Part shown: positions 32,329 through 39,461 of the stretch, piece after piece
How positions within the stretch are numbered: the stretch's first letter is position 1
Layout: every line of letters begins with the position of its first letter
Assembly: GCF_024539675.1 (NCBI RefSeq)
Contig: NZ_JAHHIT010000089.1
Coordinates: forward strand, 1-39,735
Length of the DNA stretch: 39,735 nt
Source of the DNA: Streptomyces hilarionis
Lineage (GTDB): Bacteria > Actinomycetota > Actinomycetes > Streptomycetales > Streptomycetaceae
Reading direction: 5' to 3'
The notes under the pieces: generated by a model
Database searches by the model: none
Seen by the model: the letters and a program-made list of their open reading frames with translations, nothing else
Told to the model about the DNA's origin: nothing
Position numbers and translations under genes: made by a program

Positions 32329-33686
32329 GACGCGCGTCCCAGGGCGTCGGCGTACGTGACGACGCGGGAGCCGGCGTGGGCGCCGACGTAGGCCCGGGCT
32401 GTCGCCGGGGCGACGAACGGCAGGAGCGTCGTGCCGTCGGCCACCCAGACGGCCCGGTCGGCGAACCACAGGGTGCCGGTGGTGGCGTCGGGGACGTATG
32501 CGGCGCGGACGCCGTCCCGGTGCCGGGCGACGTAGGCCAGCAGGGCCCCCGGCGTCGTGAAGGAACGCGTCCGTTCGGCGCCCTTGGGCCACACCTCGCT
32601 CGCGGCGGGCGCCGGCGCGGAGGCGAGCCGGCGGGCGTAGGACGGGCCGAGCGCCTTCCTCACGTAGCGGTCGTCGACGAAGGAGTCCACGTCGACGTCT
32701 CCGGTCAGCTTCGCCGCCTTCAGGACCGACACGTCCTCCTTGAGCGCGGCGACGAGCCGTGGCTTGAGGGCCGGGTCGAAGGTGGAGATGCCGTGGGCGC
32801 CGTTGTAGAGGTAGACGACCTCGGCGGGCAGGCCGGTGGCCTTCGCGACGCTCTCGGCGGCCGCCACGGGGTGCGCGTTCAGGTAGGCCGTGGCCTGCTC
32901 CTGGGCCTTCAGGAACGCCTCCAGCACGGCCGGGCGGCTCTTGGCGAAGTCCTCGCGGGCGGTCACGCCGTGGAAGGTCGGCAGGTCGAGCTGGGCGCCG
33001 TCGTAGAGGGCCTTGGCCTTGCCCTGGTAGGCGAGCAGGCCGGGCCAGGCGACGAACTGCGAGAGCGCGTCGGCGCTGCCCGCGGCGAGCGCGGACGCGC
33101 CGACGGCGGGCTGCTGGTTGAGCTTCTCGATGCCCTTGTCGGGGTCGATGCCGGCGCGCTGGAGGGCGCGGACCAGGGTGCCGTCGGCGGCCGAGCCCAC
33201 GCTCGTGGAGACCTTCCTGCCCTTGAGGTCGTCGAGGGAGGCGAGCTCGGAGTCCGGGGCGGTGACGATGGTGTTGAGGCCGCCGCGCAGGTTGTAGCCG
33301 GTGACCGACACCAGGCGGGTGGGCTTGCCGAGCTGTCTGCCACGGGCCGCGTTGATGAGGAGCGGGAAGTCGCCCATCGAGCCGATGTCGATCTTGCCGG
33401 CGGTCATCTGGGCGGTGATGGGGGCGCCGGTGGCGTAGTCCTGCCAGTCGACCTTGTACGTCGTGCCGTCGCCGAGGGCGTTCAGCTGCTTCTCGAAGGA
33501 GCCGAGGGAGCGCAGGAGGGTGCCCGCGGTGACCGTGTTGATGGTCTTGGACTGGTAGCCGACGGTGACGGTGACCGTGGAGCCGCTACCGGCCTGGGCG
33601 CTGCCGCATCCGGTGAGGGGGAGCAGGAGCAGGGCGGTGGCGGAGGCGGCGATCGTTCGGGGCTTCATCGGGGTTCGGGGCTTCAT
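32325..33686 (-). CDS. ABC substrate-binding lipoprotein with C-terminal NosL-like domain
   Basis: A 453-residue lipoprotein: signal peptide with lipobox LTGCGS (Cys about 27), then a periplasmic-binding fold of the SsuA/TauA/NrtA group (VTVGYQSKTINTVTAG, AGKIDIGSMGDFPLLINAAR, LKGRKVSTSVGSAADG). Beyond about residue 363 is an extra domain, WPKGAERTRSFTTPGALLAY ... WFADRAVWVADG ... PFVAPATARAYVGAHAGSRV, that resembles NosL (the copper chaperone of N2O reductase) in strand/helix pattern and in the end segment AFxxxHxGxxVxxxxDAL. The NosL MxCGM metal motif is missing. Two ATG codons lie in an 18-bp duplication. 33686 is preferred because GAAAGG lies 11 bases upstream. Confidence 0.88.
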   Translation of the reverse strand: MKPRTPMKPRTIAASATALLLLPLTGCGSAQAGSGSTVTVTVGYQSKTINTVTAGTLLRSLGSFEKQLNALGDGTTYKVDWQDYATGAPITAQMTAGKIDIGSMGDFPLLINAARGRQLGKPTRLVSVTGYNLRGGLNTIVTAPDSELASLDDLKGRKVSTSVGSAADGTLVRALQRAGIDPDKGIEKLNQQPAVGASALAAGSADALSQFVAWPGLLAYQGKAKALYDGAQLDLPTFHGVTAREDFAKSRPAVLEAFLKAQEQATAYLNAHPVAAAESVAKATGLPAEVVYLYNGAHGISTFDPALKPRLVAALKEDVSVLKAAKLTGDVDVDSFVDDRYVRKALGPSYARRLASAPAPAASEVWPKGAERTRSFTTPGALLAYVARHRDGVRAAYVPDATTGTLWFADRAVWVADGTTLLPFVAPATARAYVGAHAGSRVVTYADALGRAS

Positions 33687-33699
33687 CGGGGTTCGGGCC
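33656..33699 (-). repeat. 18-bp tandem duplication over the start of the binding-protein gene
   Basis: On the plus strand TTCGGGGCTTCATCGGGG occupies 33656-33673 and again 33674-33691, with a short third part (TTCGGG). Each copy supplies an ATG on the minus strand, so the protein begins MKPRTP-MKPRT, and translation may start at 33686 or 33668. Confidence 0.9.
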
Positions 33700-33701
33700 T
33701 T

Positions 33702-33929
33702 TCACCGGAGCAGGTAGGGCATGTTGACCGTGACGGCTCCGGTGGGACAGCGGGCCGCGCACGGGCCGCAGTACCAGCACTCGTCGACGTGCATGTAGGC
33801 CTTGCCGTTGCTCTCGTCGATGGCCAGGGAGTCCAGCGGGCACATGTCCACGCACAGGGTGCAGCCGTCGATGCACTTCGACTCGTCGATGGTCACGGGC
33901 ACGTCGGCCCGCTGGGGCGCCAGGGTCAT
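33702..33929 (-). CDS. Two-cluster 4Fe-4S ferredoxin, AprB-like
   Basis: A 75-residue ferredoxin with two cluster motifs: CIDGCTLCVDMCP (spacing C-x3-C-x2-C-x3-CP, about residues 19-31) and CWYCGPCAARCP (C-x2-C-x2-C-x3-CP, about 51-62). The WYCGPC sequence is like the beta subunit of adenylylsulfate reductase. It is the likely electron carrier for the flavoprotein four genes downstream. GGAGA lies 6 bases before the ATG. It begins 32 bp after the regulator gene and ends 15 bp before the binding-protein gene. Confidence 0.93.
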   Translation of the reverse strand: MTLAPQRADVPVTIDESKCIDGCTLCVDMCPLDSLAIDESNGKAYMHVDECWYCGPCAARCPTGAVTVNMPYLLR

Positions 33930-33961
33930 GGCTGTCTCCAGAGAAGGTCCCGGGAAAGGGG

Positions 33962-34750
33962 TCAGAGCGAGCGGCGGAGCAGACCGCCCATCGAGATGCG
34001 GTCACCGCGGAAGCGGATGAACTCCAGGTCCACCGGGCGGCCGTCGGCGAGGTGGGTGAGGCGTTCGAGCATCAGGAGGGCCGCACCGCGCGGCGCCTCC
34101 AGGACGGCGGCGGAGTGGGCGTCCGCGTTCACGGCCTCCAGGGTGATCTCGGCGTGGCCGAGGCGCTGCCCGGTGAGGGTCTCCAGGAGCCGGAAGACGT
34201 CGGTGTTCTCCAGGTCGGCGCCGAGCAGGTCGGCGCCCACGTCCAGCGGGACGTAGGTGAGGTCGAGGGAGAGGGGGACGCCTCCCAGGCGGCGCAGGCG
34301 TTCGATGTAGAGGACGTCGGCGCCGGGCTGCACCCCGAGGCGGTCGGCGACCGGGGCGGGCGCGGCGACGGGGCCCATCGTGCGGACCTCGTTGGTGACG
34401 TGCCCGTGTTCGCGCAGGGTCTCCGCGAGGCCCATCAGACGGTCCAGGCCGTGCGGGTACTTCTGCGCCACGACGACCGTGCCGACGCCGGGCAGGCGTT
34501 CCACCAGGCCCTCAGCGCGCAGCAGGTCGAGTGCCTGCCGGACGGTGTTGCGGGAGGCGCGGTAGTCGCCGGCGAGCGTCGACTCGTGGGGGAGCGTGCC
34601 CGCCGGGAAGCCGCCGGTGAGCAGCTGACGGCGCAGGAGGTCGGCGAGCTGCCGGGCCTGGTCGGCGCGCAGCCGGCGGCGCGCGCGGTGGGCGGCGACG
34701 GTGGTCGCGCCCTGGCCGGCGTGCTCTCGGACGCGGTCGCTGGATGGCAT
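33962..34750 (-). CDS. GntR family transcriptional regulator (HutC/UTRA type)
   Basis: A 262-residue regulator. Residues 20-95 hold the GntR winged helix: LADLLRRQLLTGGFPAGTLP, ASRNTVRQALDLLRAEGLVE and RLPGVGTVV. The C-terminal UTRA ligand domain (about 115-255) shows YIERLRRLGGVPLSLDLTYVP and LEFIRFRGDRI. It is first in the operon, so it probably controls both itself and the importer/oxidoreductase genes in response to the transported compound. ATG 34750 is used. In-frame ATG 34762 is equally possible, as neither has a clear ribosome site. Confidence 0.88.
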   Translation of the reverse strand: MPSSDRVREHAGQGATTVAAHRARRRLRADQARQLADLLRRQLLTGGFPAGTLPHESTLAGDYRASRNTVRQALDLLRAEGLVERLPGVGTVVVAQKYPHGLDRLMGLAETLREHGHVTNEVRTMGPVAAPAPVADRLGVQPGADVLYIERLRRLGGVPLSLDLTYVPLDVGADLLGADLENTDVFRLLETLTGQRLGHAEITLEAVNADAHSAAVLEAPRGAALLMLERLTHLADGRPVDLEFIRFRGDRISMGGLLRRSL

Positions 34751-34783
34751 GGCTCGAACCATAGCGAGAAGGTAGGAAAAGGG

Positions 34784-34834
34784 GTGTTGCCGGAGTGTTG
34801 CGCCACCTGCGAGAGCGTCAGAAAACGCGCTGAC
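34784..34834. promoter_or_regulatory. Candidate operator region for the GntR operon
   Basis: GTCAG-N8-CTGAC (34817-34834) is an inverted repeat, and GTGTTGC occurs twice as a direct repeat at 11-bp spacing (34784-34790 and 34795-34801). Both lie in the 110-bp gap just upstream of the regulator start, where an autoregulated GntR gene would have its operator. No known consensus is matched exactly. Confidence 0.3.
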
Positions 34835-34872
34835 CTGCTGGAACGTGCGTCGGTCGAGCAAGATCTGCCGGT

Positions 34873-35811
34873 TCAGGACAGCGCGGCCAGGCCCGGGACG
34901 AAGGTGATCAGCAAGGGCAGCAGGGGTACCAGCGCGGCCGCCGTGGTCGTCAGCGCGCGGTGTCTGCGCAGCAGGCGCGGAGGCGGCTGGAGGAGGCGGT
35001 CGACGCGCTCGCCGAGGAGACGGCGGCTGGACGCGCAGGACAGCACGCCCCGGTGCTGGTTCAGCTCGATGAGGGCCAGTGCCGTCGTCAGATGACCGCA
35101 CCGGCGCGACGCCGTGTCGTCGGCGGCGAGTTCGACCAGGCGGTGCGTCTGGTCGCAGAAGTGGGCGAAGAGCGGGACGCGCGGGAAGCCGGTGGCCAGG
35201 GCGGTGGACAGATGGAGCAGCCAGTCGTGGTGGGCGCGGGCGTGGCCGCGCTCATGGGTGAGGACGGCGTCCAGCTGGTGGGAGGTGAGGCGGTGCAGGG
35301 CGCCGGTCGTGACGATCAACTGCGCCGGGCTGCCGGGCATCCACCAGGCGTCGGGGTACTCGTCCTCCAGGACGAGGAGCGGACCGCGGGCCGACGGCAG
35401 GCCGGCGGGCAGGTCGGGCGCGCGCTCCCGCAGCAGCGCCCTGGCCCGGCCGCGACGGCGGCGCGCCTCGAACAGCTCGCGGGCCAGCATCGCGGTGGTC
35501 CAGGCGGCCCCGCAGGCCAGCAGCACGGTCAGCGTCGCCGCCCACAGCGGCGCGGCGGACAGGTCGTAGGCCTCGGTGACCGAGGCCGGCGCGGGCGCGA
35601 AGACCTGCGCGCGGACGGTGTGGAAGACGGCCGCGGCGCCGAGCACCAGGGCGGTCAGGCAGCACAGCAGGACGGTGGCGACCAGGCACTGCCACACCCA
35701 CAGCCCCACCACCGGCTCCCGCTCGGGCCAGGCGGAACGGGTGAGCGCACGCGGGACCGGCACGGCGGCCGTCAGCGCGACGACGCTCAGCAGGAGCAGG
35801 CAGTACGTCAT
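34873..35811 (-). CDS. M56 (BlaR1-like) family membrane metallopeptidase
   Basis: A 312-residue integral membrane zinc peptidase. Hydrophobic segments at about 1-20, 38-62, 88-112 and 290-312 flank a domain with VLTHERGHARAHHDW (HExxH, His186/Glu187/His190) and the downstream zinc Glu in VELAADDTA. M56 proteins such as BlaR1/MecR1 usually pair with a BlaI/MecI repressor gene that they help cleave. None is adjacent here, and no penicillin-binding sensor domain follows. ATG at 35811 has CGGAG about 9 bases upstream. Confidence 0.88.
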   Translation of the reverse strand: MTYCLLLLSVVALTAAVPVPRALTRSAWPEREPVVGLWVWQCLVATVLLCCLTALVLGAAAVFHTVRAQVFAPAPASVTEAYDLSAAPLWAATLTVLLACGAAWTTAMLARELFEARRRRGRARALLRERAPDLPAGLPSARGPLLVLEDEYPDAWWMPGSPAQLIVTTGALHRLTSHQLDAVLTHERGHARAHHDWLLHLSTALATGFPRVPLFAHFCDQTHRLVELAADDTASRRCGHLTTALALIELNQHRGVLSCASSRRLLGERVDRLLQPPPRLLRRHRALTTTAAALVPLLPLLITFVPGLAALS

Positions 35812-36016
35812 GCCACGGGCTCCGGATCCTGGTCGGGGAGGGGGCGTGCCGGACGCGCGCGGGGCGTACCGCTCGCTCGCGTGCGACCGGTACCGCCACG
35901 GGCGGCGGGCCCGGCCCGAGGACCGTGCCCGTCGCCAGTATGACGGCGGTTACCCCGACAGTCAGCCCACGAAGACGCTCCGATTCGGCCCCCCTCGCGC
36001 CCGGAGGGCCGGGCCG

Positions 36017-36037
36017 GTCCCGACCGGGGGCCGGGAC
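36017..36037 (-). terminator. Weak hairpin after fumarylacetoacetase
   Basis: GTCCCG (36017-36022) and CGGGAC (36032-36037) form a 6-bp stem with a 9-base loop, 23 bp beyond the fahA stop on the minus strand. The surrounding GC richness makes such pairs common. Confidence 0.25.
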
Positions 36038-36060
36038 GAGGGGCCGGAGGGGGCGGCGGG

Positions 36061-37272
36061 CTATCCGGCGATCACCCGCCCGGTCACCTCGCCCAGGCCC
36101 ACCGGCACGCCGTCGGGGCCGGGGGCCCAGGCGGAGAGGGTGACCGTGTCGCCGTCCTCCAGGAACGTCCTCTTGCCGTCGGGGAGGTCGAGCGCGTCGC
36201 GGCCGTTCCAGGTCATCTCCAGGAGGGAGCCGCGCTGGTCCGGCTCGGGGCCGCTCACCGTGCCGGAGCCGTACAGGTCGCCGGTGCGCAGGGACGCGCC
36301 GTTCACGGTGAGGTGGGCCAGCTGCTGGGCGGCCGTCCAGTACATGGTGGCGAAGGGCGGCTCGGAGACCGTGTGGCCGTTCAGCGCGACGGAGATCCGC
36401 AGGTCGTAGCCGCCGGGCTCGTCGGCCGCGTCGTCCAGGTAGGGGAGAAGGGCGTGGGTGCGGGCGGGGGGAGCCACCCGCGCGTCCTCCAGCGCCTCCA
36501 GCGGGGTGATCCACGCCGAGACCGAGGTGGCGAACGACTTGGCGAGGAACGGGCCGAGGGGGACGTACTCCCAGGCCTGGAGGTCACGGGCCGACCAGTC
36601 GTTGAGCAGGCACAGGCCGAACACGTGCTCGCGGAAGTCGCCCAGCGCGACCGTGCTGCCCTGCGCCGAGGGCACGCCGACCACGAATCCGACCTCGGCC
36701 TCGATGTCCAGCCGCACGGACGGGCCGAAGACGGGGGCCGGGTCGGCGGGCGCCTTGCGCTGGCCCGAGGGCCGCACGACGTCCGTGCCGGAGACGACGA
36801 CCGTGCCGGACCGTCCGTGGTAACCGATCGGCAGGTGCTTCCAGTTGGGCAGCAGCGTGTCGGGCGTGTCCGGCCGGAAGATCGCGCCGACGTTCCTGGC
36901 GTGGTGCTCGGAGGAGTAGAAGTCGACGTAGTCGGCGACCTCGAAGGGGAGGTGCAGCGTCACCGCGGACAGGGGCCTGAAGAGCGGCTCGACGGCGGTC
37001 CGGTGGGCCGGGCTCGTCACCCACTCCGTCACCTCGCGGCGCACCTGCGACCAGACCTGACGGCCCGCCGCCAGCAGCGGGTTGAGGGTCGGCGCCGCGA
37101 GCAGCCCGGCGTGCGGCGAGCCGAGGGCGCGGGCCGCCGCGCCCGCGTCGAGGACGTGGTCGCCGAGCCGGACGCCGACGGTCCGCTCGACGGAGCCCGG
37201 CAGCGAGAAGACGCCGTACGGCAGGTTGTGCGGACCGAAGGGATCGCCCTCGGCAAGGTCGAAGGGGGGCAT
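36061..37272 (-). CDS. fahA: Fumarylacetoacetase
   Basis: A 403-residue hydrolase for the last step of tyrosine/homogentisate breakdown, splitting fumarylacetoacetate into fumarate and acetoacetate. The N-terminal FAH_N domain begins PFGPHNLPYGVFS. The catalytic domain shows DYVDFYSSEHHARNVG (metal Asp and catalytic His), PIGYHGRSGTVVVSG, DIEAEVGFVVG, LLNDWSARDLQAWEYVPLGP, FLAKSFATS and the substrate segment GDLYGSGTVSGP. Length is normal. ATG at 37272 has AGAGG about 9 bases upstream. It stands alone, with no other homogentisate-pathway gene in the window. Confidence 0.95.
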   Translation of the reverse strand: MPPFDLAEGDPFGPHNLPYGVFSLPGSVERTVGVRLGDHVLDAGAAARALGSPHAGLLAAPTLNPLLAAGRQVWSQVRREVTEWVTSPAHRTAVEPLFRPLSAVTLHLPFEVADYVDFYSSEHHARNVGAIFRPDTPDTLLPNWKHLPIGYHGRSGTVVVSGTDVVRPSGQRKAPADPAPVFGPSVRLDIEAEVGFVVGVPSAQGSTVALGDFREHVFGLCLLNDWSARDLQAWEYVPLGPFLAKSFATSVSAWITPLEALEDARVAPPARTHALLPYLDDAADEPGGYDLRISVALNGHTVSEPPFATMYWTAAQQLAHLTVNGASLRTGDLYGSGTVSGPEPDQRGSLLEMTWNGRDALDLPDGKRTFLEDGDTVTLSAWAPGPDGVPVGLGEVTGRVIAG

Positions 37273-37656
37273 CGGGTACTGCCTCTCTTTCGTGTCTTTC
37301 GTGCGCTCTGTGGTGCTCGCCAGGTGTGCCCGCCGGCCCCCGAGCGGATGTCGCGCGGGTGCGCCGAGCCGGGCCACACGTTACGGCCGACCTCGCGGAA
37401 GCGACACGGGGGCGGGGCCGCCGAGGCGGCCCGGGCGGCGGCGCGGCGGGCGCGCCCGGTCACGGGAGGGCGTGCGCGCATCGCGGCCGCCGCGTACCGT
37501 CCGGCGGCCGGCCGTGCGCCGCGAAGCCGCTTCTTCGGGACGGTCGTCGACCACTGTCGGTCAGTCGCCGAAGGGGAGTTGGCACAACAGGACCGGACCC
37601 GGTCGCTGTTCGGCTCGCGTCGAACCACGGGGGTGGGGGATCCGTATTCTCTGATC
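37273..37656. other. 384-bp divergent gap between fahA and the HAD phosphatase gene
   Basis: No gene seen. It contains a double TCTTTCGTG repeat close to fahA (near 37285-37303), GTTG-GCA-CAAC near 37577, ACCGG-AC-CCGGT near 37592, and a -10-like TATTCT at 37645 facing the phosphatase gene. Confidence 0.5.
37645..37650 (+). promoter_or_regulatory. -10 element of a possible leaderless promoter
   Basis: TATTCT ends exactly 6 bases before the A of the phosphatase ATG, so the start point would coincide with the start codon. The nearest purine-rich ribosome site (GGGGGA) is 16 bases from the ATG, too far. A poor -35 (TCGAAC) lies about 19 bp upstream. Confidence 0.35.
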
Positions 37657-38481
37657 ATGGCCGCACCCACCGCATATGCCGCGCGCACCACGTACTCGCT
37701 CATCGCCACCGACCTGGACGGAACGTTGCTCCGCGGCGACGACACCTTCTCCGACCGGTCGCTCGACGCGCTCGCGCGGGTGGCCGCCGCCGGCGCACGC
37801 CACCTGGTGGTGACGGGACGCCCCGCGCCCCGCGTCCGGCCGCTGCTCGACCGCCTGCACAGCAGAGGGCTCGCGGTGTGCGGACAGGGAGCGCAGCTGT
37901 ACGACGCCGGCGCGGACCGTCTGCTGTGGTCGGTGACCCTGGACCGGGAGCTGGCCGAGACCGCGCTCGGCAAGATCGAGGCGGAGGTCGGGCAGCTGTA
38001 CGCGGCCGTCGACCAGGACGGCGTGGACGGGCTGACGCTCATCGAGCCGGGCTACCGGATGCCGCACCCCACGCTGCCCGCCCTGCGGGTCGCCCGGCGC
38101 GACGACCTGTGGTGCGAACCGATCAGCAAGGTGCTGCTGCGCCATCCCTTCCTGTCCGACGACGAGTTGGCGGCGACGGCCCGCTCGGCGGTCGGCTCGC
38201 TCGCCACCGTCACCATGTCGGGGCCGGGCACGGTGGAACTCCAGCCCTGCGGGGTCACCAAGGCGACGGGGCTGGCGCTGGCCGCCGAACACCTGGGCCT
38301 GCGGCCGCAGGACACGGTCGCCTTCGGGGACATGCCCAACGACATCCCGATGTTCGACTGGGCGGCGCGCGGTGTCGCGATGGCCAACGCCCACCCGGAG
38401 CTCAAGGCGGTGGCCGACGAGGTCACGACGTCGAACGAGGACGACGGCGTGGCCGTCGTCCTCGAAAGACTGTTTCCGTGA
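37657..38481 (+). CDS. HAD superfamily phosphatase (Cof-like)
   Basis: A 274-residue HAD type IIB hydrolase. The nucleophile motif is ATDLDGTLL (Asp19, Asp21 acid/base), motif II is VVTGRP, a cap domain lies between about 90 and 190, and motifs III/IV are GVTKATGLALAAEHLG and FGDMPNDIPMF. Members dephosphorylate sugar phosphates, flavin or pyridoxal phosphates. The substrate cannot be told from sequence. It is convergent with the transglycosylase gene. Confidence 0.92.
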   Translation: MAAPTAYAARTTYSLIATDLDGTLLRGDDTFSDRSLDALARVAAAGARHLVVTGRPAPRVRPLLDRLHSRGLAVCGQGAQLYDAGADRLLWSVTLDRELAETALGKIEAEVGQLYAAVDQDGVDGLTLIEPGYRMPHPTLPALRVARRDDLWCEPISKVLLRHPFLSDDELAATARSAVGSLATVTMSGPGTVELQPCGVTKATGLALAAEHLGLRPQDTVAFGDMPNDIPMFDWAARGVAMANAHPELKAVADEVTTSNEDDGVAVVLERLFP

Positions 38482-38502
38482 CTCCGGCCCCGCGCGTCGG
38501 CG

Positions 38503-38540
38503 GCGCCCGGCGCGTTCCGCACGCGTCGGGCGCCGGGCGC
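38503..38540. terminator. Bidirectional hairpin between convergent genes
   Basis: GCGCCCGGCGC (38503-38513) is perfectly complementary to GCGCCGGGCGC (38530-38540) around a 16-base loop, with an outer GGCCC/GGGCC pair (38486 and 38541). It lies 22 bp after the phosphatase stop and 11 bp from the transglycosylase stop, serving both. Confidence 0.65.
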
Positions 38541-38550
38541 GGGCCGGCTG

Positions 38551-39030
38551 TCAGTACGCGCTGAACACGTTGTCGATGGAGCCGTAGCGGTCGGCCGCGT
38601 AGTTGCAGGCGGCGGTGATGTTGGCGACCGGGTCGTAGGAGTCCCAGGACGTGCCGTCGACGTGGTAAGCGCGGAAGGTCGGGTCGATGACCTGCAACAG
38701 GCCCTTGGACGGAATGCCCGCGGCCGCGTTGGAGTCCCAGAGGTTGATGGCGTAGGGGTTGCCGGAGGACTCGCGGATGACGTTGCGGTAGATGCCGTTG
38801 TACGTCCCCGGGATGCCGTGCTGCGCCATGACGTGCAGCGAGGCGCGGATCCACCCGTCGAGGTTGTTGGAGTACCCCAGGCTGGTGGCGGTGGCGACGG
38901 TGGGGGTCGCGGCGGAGGCGGTGGTGGCGCCGATCAGCGGGAGCGCCAGGACGGCGACTCCGGTGCCGGCGACGGCGAGCTTGCGGGCGAGGCGGGCGGT
39001 GCGGGTGCGGCGGTGAGCGGCAGCGGGCAT
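38551..39030 (-). CDS. Secreted SLT-type lytic transglycosylase
   Basis: A 159-residue secreted protein with an Arg-rich start, hydrophobic core and TASA-A cleavage site near residue 41. The mature part is a single SLT domain: GWIRASLHVMAQHGIPGTY, the catalytic Glu87 in NVIRESSGNPYAINLWD, GLLQVIDPTF, and NITAACNYAADRYGS. Such enzymes cut the glycan strands of peptidoglycan. It is a short form with no LysM or other binding domain. GAGAGGA is about 9 bases before the ATG. The leader carries a c-di-AMP riboswitch, a common arrangement for Streptomyces wall hydrolases. Confidence 0.93.
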   Translation of the reverse strand: MPAAAHRRTRTARLARKLAVAGTGVAVLALPLIGATTASAATPTVATATSLGYSNNLDGWIRASLHVMAQHGIPGTYNGIYRNVIRESSGNPYAINLWDSNAAAGIPSKGLLQVIDPTFRAYHVDGTSWDSYDPVANITAACNYAADRYGSIDNVFSAY

Positions 39031-39048
39031 GACGGATTTCCTCTCCAG

Positions 39049-39256
39049 CGCCTGCGAGGTGAGCTGTCGGGTTCGGGCGGGGAGCTGCCCGGTCGCGTCC
39101 TGACGGTCGCGACTTCACCCCGAGCCGTGACGGGCTGCCCGAAACGTCCGGAAAACATCCGGGACGTCAGGAACATCCGTTGCGGCGACTTACCTGGTTC
39201 CCCCGCTCCTGCCGTGCGTTCTCGATGGGTGTCATGGGCGGCGGCAGGATTAGGCG
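39049..39256 (-). ncRNA. c-di-AMP riboswitch (ydaO-yuaA type)
   Basis: Read on the minus strand, the leader starts CGCCTAATCC, then has AGGAGCGGGGGAACCAGGTA, later GGGGTGAAGTCG, and ends CCCGAACCCGACAGCTCACC followed by TCGCAGGCG. These are the conserved blocks of the ydaO aptamer in their usual order. The 5' CGCCT (39256-39252) pairs with the 3' AGGCG (39053-39049) as the closing stem. In bacteria this class binds cyclic di-AMP and turns down wall-hydrolase and osmolyte genes. Only 18 bases separate the aptamer from the ATG, so there is no room for a separate terminator. Control may act on the ribosome site or within the aptamer. Confidence 0.93.
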
Positions 39257-39445
39257 TCCGCCCGACAGGCCGGGAACGTATGCGAGAGCACATGTCCGGA
39301 ACAAGTACCGGATTCACAGATCACCCCTATTGACCTTGGTCTGTGGCCTATGGGGTGCTTGATCCTTTGTGGATGCAAAGCGTCAACTTGCTTGAGGGAT
39401 GCGGAGAATCGGTGAAGGGCGGCTGCGTGGCGGTCGGTCCGGGGG

Positions 39446-39461
39446 AGTGAGCCAACTCACC
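39446..39461. promoter_or_regulatory. BldD-like inverted repeat
   Basis: AGTGA-GCCAAC-TCACC fits the early BldD consensus AGTgA(n)TCACc, an inverted repeat bound by the developmental master repressor. It lies about 190 bp upstream of the riboswitch. A TTGACG -35-like word on the minus strand (near 39383) is closer. A short spurious match is possible. Confidence 0.3.

Noticed and set aside
28831..32391. Very long plus-strand open frame (over 1,100 codons) opposite the flavoprotein/importer operon
   Set aside because: It is the complement of well-recognised minus-strand genes. Its translation is low-complexity Arg/Gly/Val sequence with no domain.
35820..36000. Minus-strand hydrophobic frame (LTVGVTAVILATGTVLGPG) next to the M56 gene
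   Set aside because: No start codon precedes the hydrophobic part, the frame continues out of phase into the M56 gene, and there is no ribosome site.
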